The notes beneath the pieces were generated by a model. The model saw only the letters and a program-made list of their open reading frames with translations. It made no database searches and was not told the origin of the DNA. 21,948 nucleotides of DNA from an uncultured Prevotella sp. (GTDB lineage Bacteria > Bacteroidota > Bacteroidia > Bacteroidales > Bacteroidaceae), in NCBI GenBank assembly GCA_937901345.1, contig CALCHM010000091.1:1-21948 (forward strand). Reading direction: 5' to 3'. Shown one piece after another: positions 15,198-21,948 of this stretch (the stretch's first letter is position 1; each line of letters begins with the position of its first letter). The translations under genes were made by a program, and so were the position numbers.

Positions 15198-15276
15198 TGA
15201 AGGTGCATCAATATTTAAGACTATGATATGGCGGTTAACCCTAACGTGTTTTTATAAGTTAGCATCAGAGGATAAG

Positions 15277-15326
15277 CCATCTGGATTGCCCCATAGGAGG
15301 GCTATCTACGCATAAAATCCAGGTGG
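15277..15326. other. Structured 50-nt segment
   Basis: CCATCTGGATT (15277-15287) pairs with AATCCAGGTGG (15316-15326), with one wobble position, and GCCC/GGGC (15288-15291 with 15299-15302) can form an inner stem. It may be a structured RNA element, but no known family was recognised and neither strand has a clear promoter. Confidence 0.35.
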
Positions 15327-15538
15327 AGCAAGGTGTTTTCAGACTCCTTTCACTCCTTCGTCGCTCGCCCACACTTTTAAGGGAGTCTTGCAGATGGATA
15401 CAAAAAAAGATGGCGTTGTGTCATAATGAGCAAACTGCTGCGTTGCTCCTTGATTTCAGATTCGGTCATGTACTTCAGTACACTCCCTTCATCCAAAATT
15501 TCAGCACCTTGCATTTTACTCACTCTTACACAACTTAA

Positions 15539-15574
15539 GAGGGTGTGCCGAAATTTTGCATTCGACACACCCTC
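15539..15574 (-). terminator. Terminator of the SusC-SusD-lipoprotein operon
   Basis: GAGGGTGTG (15539-15547) pairs perfectly with CACACCCTC (15566-15574), and inner CGAA/TTCG (15549-15552 with 15561-15564) extends the stem. It lies 28 bases after the last stop codon of the operon. The U-tract is weak, so confidence is moderate. Confidence 0.65.
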
Positions 15575-15601
15575 ATCATTAAGTGTATAATCTTAGTAGG
15601 A

Positions 15602-16642
15602 TTATTCAGCCTTGGGAACTGTAACTTCAATACCGTAACCAAATACTACGATACCGAAGCTTGTGTCACCACCGAACACGCCATTGTAGTCAGAAGTGCT
15701 TACGATGTAAACGTAAGATTCACCCCAATATTCCATAGGAATGTCAAACTTCATGGGTTCCTTAGAAGAAGTCTCCATGTTTGTTGCATAGAGTTCTTGT
15801 GCCTTAGAAGAACCAATAGAAGAACCGATCTTTGTTGCGTTCTGGAGGTCAGCAGCAGTTTCAATAGGTTCGTGAGAAACGTAAACGTCAAAGTGACCAG
15901 CATAAGCAGTTTCACCGAAGTACATCTGAATCATTGTAGCGTCAAACCATACCTTGGGGAAGAACATGCCGTCGAAGTTCATCTTGAAACCAGCAGCATT
16001 AGTTACACCATAAGTTACGATAGAACCTGAAAGCGTGTTGAACAACTTTACGGGGTCAAACACTGTAGAAGCTACACCATAGAATTCCTGACCATAGAGA
16101 GCTGCCATGCTTACAGTAGTAAAACCTGCTGCTGAAGAGTGTGAAGCATTGAGCATAGCGCGGTAGGGCAAGTAAGCATCAGCGTCAGCAGCTGTTGCGA
16201 AATCCCAGTAACCCTGCTCAGTACCCCAAGCAGCACCATCAGTTGTGAATTCCTTAGTTTCGCCATAAGCAACAGTAACACCATCGCTTACGAATGTGCG
16301 GTAATAATAGTGTGTCTTATCTGTCAAACCAGTAACAGCAAAAGTCATTGAGGGTACGTTTACATCGCCTTCAATCTTGATGCTACCAGCGAGCGTAGGT
16401 TGGGGATTCGTGCTAACGAGCAAACCCCAGTTCGTAGGAACTACGCCTTCAACGGGTGTCATCGAAGCTGCGATGAGCGCAGATTCTCCGAATGCATCAG
16501 CATCACCTGTTGTTACTTCAGGAAGAACGCCTGCAGCAGCGATGGGTGCATCAAAGTCTGCCTTGGTGAAATTTTCGTCACAAGCGACGAAGCCCATAGT
16601 CAAGACACCCAACGCAAGTGTTTTGAAAATATTAAGTTTCAT
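15602..16642 (-). CDS. SusE-position outer-membrane lipoprotein with Ig/FN3-like domain
   Basis: The 346-residue protein has a lipoprotein signal (MKLNIFKTLALGVLTMGFVA then Cys21). Residues about 37-132 form an Ig/FN3-like domain (GLLVSTNPQPTLAG, then the motif GLTDKTHYYYRTFVSDG and KEFTT). The C-terminal 210 residues are aromatic and Gly-rich, probably a beta-sandwich that may bind ligand, with no family recognised. The acidic residues right after the Cys (DEN) fit surface export of Bacteroidetes lipoproteins. It is third in the operon, 70 bases after susD, the place of SusE/SusF-type surface glycan-binding proteins. The substrate cannot be read from the sequence. Confidence 0.72.
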   Translation of the reverse strand: MKLNIFKTLALGVLTMGFVACDENFTKADFDAPIAAAGVLPEVTTGDADAFGESALIAASMTPVEGVVPTNWGLLVSTNPQPTLAGSIKIEGDVNVPSMTFAVTGLTDKTHYYYRTFVSDGVTVAYGETKEFTTDGAAWGTEQGYWDFATAADADAYLPYRAMLNASHSSAAGFTTVSMAALYGQEFYGVASTVFDPVKLFNTLSGSIVTYGVTNAAGFKMNFDGMFFPKVWFDATMIQMYFGETAYAGHFDVYVSHEPIETAADLQNATKIGSSIGSSKAQELYATNMETSSKEPMKFDIPMEYWGESYVYIVSTSDYNGVFGGDTSFGIVVFGYGIEVTVPKAE

Positions 16643-16665
16643 ACTTTGTAATCTAGTTTATTAGG

Positions 16666-16695
16666 GATGTGCGCCACTGTGGTGTGACACACATC
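16666..16695 (-). other. Intercistronic hairpin between SusD and the lipoprotein gene
   Basis: GATGTG (16666-16671) pairs with CACATC (16690-16695), and a small CCA/TGG stem sits inside. It lies in the 70-base gap within the operon and may set relative expression or mRNA stability. There is no U-tract. Confidence 0.4.
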
Positions 16696-16712
16696 ACCTA
16701 CATTAGTTTTGT

Positions 16713-18281
16713 TTACTTTTCGCTCCAGTCAGTAATCTTATCAGCTACGGGATCCTGATTACCTTCTTCACCGATTACGTTCTGGTCGTCTTCAGTAATC
16801 TCTTCGTTTTCCTGAATTTCGCGGAGAGGCAACTGGTAACGCCAAGCGTAGTGGTACCAAGGTACGAAACCATTTTGGAGGTGGATAGGCCATGCAGAGG
16901 GGTGGTCGTTAGTACCTTCGTAACCACGATCCATGTCAAACTGCCAACGACGGTGATCGAAGTAAGAGAAACCTTCACCCCAGAGTTCTACGCGACGCTG
17001 AGTCTGTACCACTTCGATTGTTGCACGCTTAACTTCCCATTCGCCTTCAATGATACGGTTGCTCATGAATTCAGAGAGGAGTGTGTAAGCTTCGTCTGCA
17101 CGACCGAGGCGAACGAGCGCTTCAGCTTCTGTGAGGTACATTTCAGAAGAACGCATGTAGATGAAGTCACCGAGGAAGTCTTCTGCGCCTTCAGCCTTAA
17201 ACTTCAAGTTACCGTATGCGGGGATGTTCCAACCATCACAGGGATATTGTTCACCGGGAGCAACGTAGAGGAACTTACGTACGTCGTTTTCGGGGATTGA
17301 GTTGTAAAGCTTAGCGTCGATGAGCTGGAATGCACCAACCTGACCACCGTAACCATAGTACTGAGCACACATCCAAGACTGGAATGATGCGTAAATCATT
17401 GATGTAGATGTTGTGATGTCAACACCCCACATGATTTCAGAGTTCGTTACATCCTGGTAGTTGTAGTTGAATGCTTCGTCAACATTCATCAAGGGATAAC
17501 CAGCGCGTGCAGCCTGTGCCATTTCGATAGCCTTAGACCACTTGTGCATTACGAGGTAAACACGTGAAAGGATACCCTGAGCAACGCTCTTGTCAACCTG
17601 AGACTTAGAAGCACGCTTCCAACCATCAAGAAGGTCGATTGCTGTAGTCAAGTCCTTTACCACCTGGTCGTAAACCTGCTGAACTGTAGCACGACTCTTA
17701 ATGTGACCTTCAGCGTCAGTAAGGAGAAGGGGCACACAAGGCTTGTTCTGTGCAGTTACGTAAGTGTCCTGATAGTACTGAGCGAGGTAGAAGTAAGAAA
17801 GACCACGGAGCGCAAGCGCCTGACCGAGCATTGCCTTACCATCTGCTGTTGCTGTTGCGGGGTCAATCATGGGAACGATTTCGTTAGCACCCTTGATGAC
17901 TGTGTAGAAAATCTGCCAGGGCCATGATGAACGAATGTATTCCTGACCGTAGTATTCGAGCTGCTTGTCGAAGTGCCAGGGGTCACCGTCCATGTAAAGA
18001 CTGACGTCGTTTGACGTGTTGTTTGAAAGCATCATGATACCACAGAGACCACGGTCCATGTGACCATTGATGTTATCAGCACCTGTACCGCTCATGAAGC
18101 TCAAGTTGGCATAAACACCATCGAGCTGCGAACCAAGTACACCCTGAGGGTTGTCTTGTGCTGCATTGGCGATCTCTTCAGAGGTTGCTGCCCCAGAATA
18201 CTGAGGTTCGAGGAAGCTGTCACCACAAGCGGTGAGCGTACCTGCGAGGAGCACCGTGCTAAGATATTTAGTAATTTTCAT
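16713..18281 (-). CDS. SusD/RagB family nutrient-binding outer-membrane lipoprotein
   Basis: The 522-residue protein has a lipoprotein signal peptide ending LLAGTLTAC (Cys19). The SusD-type helical core contains the usual features: ALRGLSYFYLAQYYQ (about 152-166), a TPR-like helix with LSRVYLVMHKWSKAIEMAQ, the late block LGDFIYMRSSEMYLTEAEALVRLGRADEA, and the C-terminal RRVELWGEGFSYFDHRRW. In this family SusD forms a lid over the SusC barrel at the cell surface and captures the oligosaccharide or peptide. It starts 41 bases after susC, so the pair is translated from one message. The ligand is not evident. Confidence 0.95.
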   Translation of the reverse strand: MKITKYLSTVLLAGTLTACGDSFLEPQYSGAATSEEIANAAQDNPQGVLGSQLDGVYANLSFMSGTGADNINGHMDRGLCGIMMLSNNTSNDVSLYMDGDPWHFDKQLEYYGQEYIRSSWPWQIFYTVIKGANEIVPMIDPATATADGKAMLGQALALRGLSYFYLAQYYQDTYVTAQNKPCVPLLLTDAEGHIKSRATVQQVYDQVVKDLTTAIDLLDGWKRASKSQVDKSVAQGILSRVYLVMHKWSKAIEMAQAARAGYPLMNVDEAFNYNYQDVTNSEIMWGVDITTSTSMIYASFQSWMCAQYYGYGGQVGAFQLIDAKLYNSIPENDVRKFLYVAPGEQYPCDGWNIPAYGNLKFKAEGAEDFLGDFIYMRSSEMYLTEAEALVRLGRADEAYTLLSEFMSNRIIEGEWEVKRATIEVVQTQRRVELWGEGFSYFDHRRWQFDMDRGYEGTNDHPSAWPIHLQNGFVPWYHYAWRYQLPLREIQENEEITEDDQNVIGEEGNQDPVADKITDWSEK

Positions 18282-18322
18282 TGTTGTCTTTGTTTCTTGT
18301 TAAAGAATTGTGTTGGTAAATC

Positions 18323-21300
18323 TTAGAATGCTACGTTAACACCGAATGAAACGGTACGCATTGCAGAGTAAGAGTCGCTGCTTGTAGCACCAGAGAGGCT
18401 CTGACGGGGGTCGAGACCATAGCGCTTAGAACCGAGGAAGAGGTTGTCACCTACAGCATAAACGCGGAGTGATTCGATACCAGTGAACTTCTTCAACCAT
18501 GCCTTGGGCACTGTGTAACCGAGCTGAACGTTCTTCAAAGAGAAGTAGTCAGACTTAGTTAAGAAGCGGTCGTTAGTAACACCACCAGTCATGTTCATGT
18601 TAGCATTTTCAAGACGGGGAACATCAGTGATGTCGCCGGGCTTCTGCCAACGCTTGAACATATCGATGTGGAAGTTAGAACCAGCGTTTGAACCCATCAA
18701 ACCAGCGTAAGTACCATCGTAGCAGTAACCACCAACCTGGAATGCAGTAGCGATAGAGAGGTCGAAACCAAATGCTTCGATTGTTGTGCTGAGACCACCA
18801 TATACATCGGGCAATGAAGTCTTGCCGAGTTCGTACTTAGTAGCTGAAGAACCGTTAGTAGTTGTAGTAGTTTCTACGTAGTTGTAGTACTGCTTGTTGC
18901 CGTTAGCATCGAGGATAGGATTACCTTCTGCATCGCTAACTACGCCAGTCTTTTCTACATCGAGGTAGTACAAAGCGTTACCTGTCTGAGGATCTACACC
19001 TGCATACTTAACCATGTAGAAGTCGTAGAGGCTACCACCCACCTTACGCCAGTAGCTACCACTCTGGTAACCTGAGGGATCCTTACCGGGTTCGAGTTCG
19101 TTGATAGTATTCTTGTAGTGAGTCAAGTTCAAAGAAGCAGTCCAGTTGAAGTTCTTTTTCTTAGCGAGAACACCAGTCAAAGTCAATTCAACACCTTCAT
19201 TCTGCATTTCCATACCGTTGTCTGCAATTGTTGAGGGAACACCAACAGAGGGAGAGAGACGACGGTTGAAGAGCATGTCGCTAGTAACCTTGATGAAGTA
19301 GTCAAATTCTACCATCAAACGGTTCTTGAGGAAGCTTGATTCGAAACCAACGTTGAAGTTAGTTGACTTTTCCCATGTCAAATCGGGGTTACCACGATAT
19401 GCGTGAGTTACACCGGGCTTACCATCTACGTTAGATACAGTGTACTGGTCGAGGTAAAGTGCATAAGTACCACCGATGTTGTCGTTACCCTGAGTACCGT
19501 AACTACCCTTGATCTTGAAGTTGTCAACATAGTCGCGGAGGAATGAAGACTGGAAGAATGCTTCTTCGCTCAAACGCCAAGCAGCACCTACTGACCAGAA
19601 TGCGCCCCAACGCTTATCGGGGTGGAACTTAGAAGAACCGTCGTAACGAAGTGAAGCTGAGAGGCTATAGCGGTCAGCGATAGAAACTTCTGCACGACCG
19701 AAGTAAGATTCGAGTGAGTAGCGGCTCTTAGAAGAGCTGGGGTCCATACCGGGAGTTACACCGTTAGAGAATTCAGTGTTGTTAGGAATGAAGAAGTTTG
19801 TCATCTGTGCCTGCAAACCCTGGCTCATACGGCGAAGACTTTCGTGACCTGCCATCAAACTGAGGTTCCACTTTTCGAATTCCTTGTAGTAGTTGAAACG
19901 CTGTGAAGTTGTGATGTTACGTGAACGACTAGCGTTCTTAGTTGAACGACCACCTACAGCAAGAGCGTCACCCACGATGGGAGTCTGGAAGTCTGTGCTA
20001 TAAGAAGCGATATTGTCCATCGCACCGTCAACGTGGAATGTCAAACCCTTGATGGGGAGCTTGATATCAGCGAAACCACGGAGGTTGATTACGTCGTACT
20101 CAGAGTCGTGTACGTTGTAAAGGATATCAAGGAAGGGGTTAGAGTTCATTGAGTAGGGACGAGCCTTACCATTACCTGTACCGTAGTCAAGCATGCGGTT
20201 ACCCTTGTTGTCAAGGATGTAAGAACCGTCAGCATTGCGCTGGTAAACGGGATAGATAGGAGCGATACCCTGAGTGAAGGCAAACATTGAGTTAGTTGTA
20301 CCTGCGTCAGCAGTGTAGTTTGTTTCAGTGTTTGCGTAGTTAGCGTTCACACCAACTGTCAACCAGTCGTTAACTTCATGTTCGAGGTTTACACGACCTG
20401 AGATACGTGAGAAGTCAGAAGCCTTGATGTAAGACTTTTCATCGAGGTAGTTCAATGAAACATAGTAACGAGTCTTGTCTGTACCACCGCTGATAGAAGC
20501 GTTATATTCCTGACGCTGACCAGTGTTATAGGGTTCATCGTCCCAGTCGTCATGATAAAGGAGCTGTGCGTTGGGATTGATGCGACCTGTGAGAGGATCG
20601 ATCAAGTCTGCGTCAGCAATATTATATGAGTTGTAACCACCAAGGTCCTTAATCAAGTTCTGTGAAGCCATGATACCTGCATCGAATGCTGAAGAACCCT
20701 TTGTCATGTACTGGTTGCGCATTGCTTCCCAGTAGAGTTCGTAGTAGTCAGCTTCGCTACGTACAGTCTGATAAGGCTTAACACCACGATCAGAGAAACC
20801 CCACTTAGCGTCGAAGTTTACGTTAGTCTTACCTTCACGACCCTTCTTAGTAGTGATCATGATGATACCGTTAGCAGCACGCGCACCGTAGATTGATGTA
20901 GAAGAAGCGTCCTTCTGTACGCTCATTGTTTCGATGTCGGCCTGGTTGATAGAGTTCAAGTTACCATCATAGGGAACACCATCGAGGATAATCAAGGGAG
21001 CAGAGCTGTTGATTGAACCGATACCACGGATGTTGATAGAAGCCTGAGCACCGGGCTGACCTGTAGAAGAGGTAATCTGCACACCGGCCATCTGACCTTC
21101 AAGACCCTTAGAGACGTTAGCAACCTGCATCTTCTGCAAGTCCTTCGCCTTCATCTGTGATACAGAACCAGTGAACGAACCCTTCTTTGCCACACCATAA
21201 GCGACAACGATAGCTTCATCCAAAAGTTCATCTTCATAAGCGAGTACAACTGCTACGTTGCTACTCACACTCACTTCTTGCGTCTTCATACCAATGTAAG

Positions 21301-21520
21301 AAACGCTCAAAGTCTTTGCAGAAGCAGGAACGTTAGGAAGTACAAACTTACCTTCCGCATCAGTAACTGCAGCAACCTTTGTGCCATCAACCTTAACTGT
21401 TGCACCAATAACAGGAGCACCATCGGCATCAGTCACGTTACCCGTTACACGCTTCTGAGCCATTAGCGTAACTACTCCGAAGAAGAAGCTCGCTAACAAA
21501 AGCATTAACTTTTTGTCCAT
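18323..21520 (-). CDS. SusC/RagA family TonB-linked outer-membrane transporter
   Basis: The 1065-residue protein has a signal peptide (to about residue 21), then a carboxypeptidase-D regulatory-like domain (about 24-95; VTGNVTDADGAPVIGATVKV). The family hallmark DEAIVVAYGVAKKGSFTGSV (101-120) comes next. The plug domain (about 115-230) has LIILDGVPYDGN and SSTSIYGARAANGIIMITTKKG. A 22-strand barrel follows, ending with terminal Phe for BAM recognition. It imports substrates bound by SusD using TonB energy. It has no N-terminal STN domain, so it is not itself an anti-sigma-linked sensor. A near-perfect promoter lies about 100 bases upstream. No glycoside hydrolase, peptidase or regulator accompanies it in the window. 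Confidence 0.96.
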   Translation of the reverse strand: MDKKLMLLLASFFFGVVTLMAQKRVTGNVTDADGAPVIGATVKVDGTKVAAVTDAEGKFVLPNVPASAKTLSVSYIGMKTQEVSVSSNVAVVLAYEDELLDEAIVVAYGVAKKGSFTGSVSQMKAKDLQKMQVANVSKGLEGQMAGVQITSSTGQPGAQASINIRGIGSINSSAPLIILDGVPYDGNLNSINQADIETMSVQKDASSTSIYGARAANGIIMITTKKGREGKTNVNFDAKWGFSDRGVKPYQTVRSEADYYELYWEAMRNQYMTKGSSAFDAGIMASQNLIKDLGGYNSYNIADADLIDPLTGRINPNAQLLYHDDWDDEPYNTGQRQEYNASISGGTDKTRYYVSLNYLDEKSYIKASDFSRISGRVNLEHEVNDWLTVGVNANYANTETNYTADAGTTNSMFAFTQGIAPIYPVYQRNADGSYILDNKGNRMLDYGTGNGKARPYSMNSNPFLDILYNVHDSEYDVINLRGFADIKLPIKGLTFHVDGAMDNIASYSTDFQTPIVGDALAVGGRSTKNASRSRNITTSQRFNYYKEFEKWNLSLMAGHESLRRMSQGLQAQMTNFFIPNNTEFSNGVTPGMDPSSSKSRYSLESYFGRAEVSIADRYSLSASLRYDGSSKFHPDKRWGAFWSVGAAWRLSEEAFFQSSFLRDYVDNFKIKGSYGTQGNDNIGGTYALYLDQYTVSNVDGKPGVTHAYRGNPDLTWEKSTNFNVGFESSFLKNRLMVEFDYFIKVTSDMLFNRRLSPSVGVPSTIADNGMEMQNEGVELTLTGVLAKKKNFNWTASLNLTHYKNTINELEPGKDPSGYQSGSYWRKVGGSLYDFYMVKYAGVDPQTGNALYYLDVEKTGVVSDAEGNPILDANGNKQYYNYVETTTTTNGSSATKYELGKTSLPDVYGGLSTTIEAFGFDLSIATAFQVGGYCYDGTYAGLMGSNAGSNFHIDMFKRWQKPGDITDVPRLENANMNMTGGVTNDRFLTKSDYFSLKNVQLGYTVPKAWLKKFTGIESLRVYAVGDNLFLGSKRYGLDPRQSLSGATSSDSYSAMRTVSFGVNVAF

Positions 21521-21620
21521 AACTGTTTGTGTTGTTAAATTATTAAATATAAAGATTGTTTACAATACTATGGAGTTGACTTTCAGGTTCAGAAAGTTGT
21601 CCCCAAAATTATTCGAGTGG

Positions 21621-21651
21621 CAAAAGTAAACAATTTTTAACTCAGAACAAA
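21621..21651 (-). promoter_or_regulatory. Promoter of the SusC-SusD operon
   Basis: On the minus strand TTTG (21651-21648), a 19-base spacer and TACTTTTG (21628-21621) match the Bacteroidetes consensus at every specified position. Transcription would start near 21614, giving a leader of about 94 nucleotides. A second perfect -7 box, TAATTTTG (21611-21604), with ATTG 19 bases upstream, is an alternative. Confidence 0.7.
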
Positions 21652-21690
21652 CAAAAAAGCAAAAAAATCACCCTTTTCGCTATCTAAAGT

Positions 21691-21730
21691 ATCATTTTGC
21701 GGGCAAAAATGCTCCGAAACATCATTTTCG
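21691..21730. promoter_or_regulatory. Repeated ATCATTTT motifs upstream of the SusC promoter
   Basis: ATCATTTTGC (21691) and ATCATTTTCG (21721) are direct repeats exactly 30 bases apart. The first also forms an inverted pair, CATTTT with AAAATG 7 bases later. The location, 75-115 bases upstream of the predicted start, is right for an activator site. Which regulator would bind is unknown. Confidence 0.35.
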
Positions 21731-21758
21731 AACGGCATTATAACGTCAATAGAAAAAC

Positions 21759-21795
21759 AAAATGTAAGCAAATCCGACGGATTATCTTGCATTTT
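21759..21795 (-). terminator. Hairpin upstream of the SusC operon
   Basis: AAAATG (21759-21764) pairs with CATTTT (21790-21795), AAG (21766-21768) with CTT (21786-21788), and AATCC (21771-21775) with GGATT (21779-21783). This is 14 pairs with two symmetrical internal loops. Read on the minus strand it is followed by a T-rich stretch (TTTTGTTTTTC), so it may end a transcript arriving from beyond the window. Confidence 0.45.
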
Positions 21796-21910
21796 GGAAG
21801 CAAGTTGGAAGGAAACCTCACTTATAGGTAAAACGAGCGGCTATAAAGAGAGGGCTCTATAATATAATATAGGAGTTACTTACGTGACCTTTGGTTGACC
21901 CAAGAACTTT

Positions 21911-21948
21911 AACAGCCCCCCTCCGCAACTAAAGTTGCTCGTCCCCCT
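21911..21948 (-). repeat. Intergenic repeat element, right edge of window
   Basis: Read on the minus strand, the hairpin GCAACT-TT-AGTTGC (21938-21925) is followed by GGAGGGG, GG and CTGTTAA. This is the same arrangement as the left edge (hairpin, GGAGGGG, CTGTAAT), in the opposite orientation. The element is probably cut by the window end. Confidence 0.45.

Larger units (their letters stand above)
14470..15601. other. 1.1-kb gene-free region between rlpA and the Sus-type operon
   Basis: No frame here resembles a protein; the longest candidates are about 70 codons of low plausibility. The region holds the rlpA promoter (14698-14729) and a hairpin, AGCGTAT/ATACGCT (14879-14885 with 14900-14906), enclosing CTC-AAA-GAG. 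It also holds the 40-41 bp tandem array (14941-15197), an 11-bp stem (15277-15287 with 15316-15326), an AGACTCC/GGAGTCT pair (15341, 15382), and the operon terminator (15539-15574). The 12-mer TCATAATGAGCA occurs near both 14740 and 15422. Confidence 0.6.
21521..21948. other. Regulatory region upstream of SusC
   Basis: This 428-base gene-free stretch contains, going upstream, the leader, the promoter (21621-21651), the ATCATTTT repeats, the 21759-21795 hairpin, an AT-rich tract near 21860, and the edge repeat (21911-21948). No sensor or sigma-factor gene lies inside the window. Confidence 0.5.

Noticed and set aside
15015..15200. Small protein encoded by the tandem array
   Set aside because: The 40-41 bp period shifts frame from unit to unit, so no repeated peptide results and the reading frame looks accidental.
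15545..16030. 161-codon plus-strand open frame
   Set aside because: It overlaps the operon terminator and is antisense to the lipoprotein gene.

Overview
The window looks like a chromosomal segment of a Bacteroidales bacterium, most likely a Prevotellaceae member. The reasons are a SusC/SusD-type outer-membrane pair, a BspA-like leucine-rich-repeat surface protein with a Prevotella-style C-terminal tail, a DUF349 repeat protein and a DUF3109 protein. Several promoter candidates also match the Bacteroidetes pattern TTTG-N19-21-TAnnTTTG, and Shine-Dalgarno sites are mostly absent. No phage, insertion sequence, CRISPR array, tRNA or rRNA was recognised.

Layout. Positions 1-208 hold intergenic repeats and a short hairpin. 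A secreted BspA-like protein (209-1741, +) is followed by a very long near-perfect hairpin. Next come a five-repeat DUF349 protein (2064-3881, +), a membrane zinc peptidase of the YugP type (4190-4867, +) and pyruvate formate-lyase pflB (5249-7486, +), which ends in a symmetrical terminator shared with the facing genes. From 13760 down to 7648 a minus-strand housekeeping block reads: GNAT-like protein, parE, coaD, S41 protease, DUF3109 Cys-rich protein. A terminator-like hairpin sits directly in front of coaD, which starts with TTG. rlpA (13915-14469, -) lies upstream of the block and has a good promoter with a roughly 220-nt leader. From 21520 down to 15602 a minus-strand operon encodes SusC, SusD and a SusE-position lipoprotein: an outer-membrane uptake system with no degradative enzyme or regulator visible here.

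The least explained DNA is non-coding. A 1.1-kb gene-free gap (14470-15601) contains a tandem array of 40-41 bp units, most able to form a small hairpin. Two intergenic gaps carry 9-10 bp arrays built on TCTAGA. Both ends of the window carry the same kind of hairpin plus GGAGGGG-CTGT repeat, in opposite orientations.

How the genes fit together: central anaerobic metabolism (pflB), CoA synthesis (coaD), chromosome decatenation (parE) and envelope maintenance (S41 protease, RlpA, YugP) are ordinary core functions. The BspA protein and the SusCD operon are the surface or niche-adaptation part.
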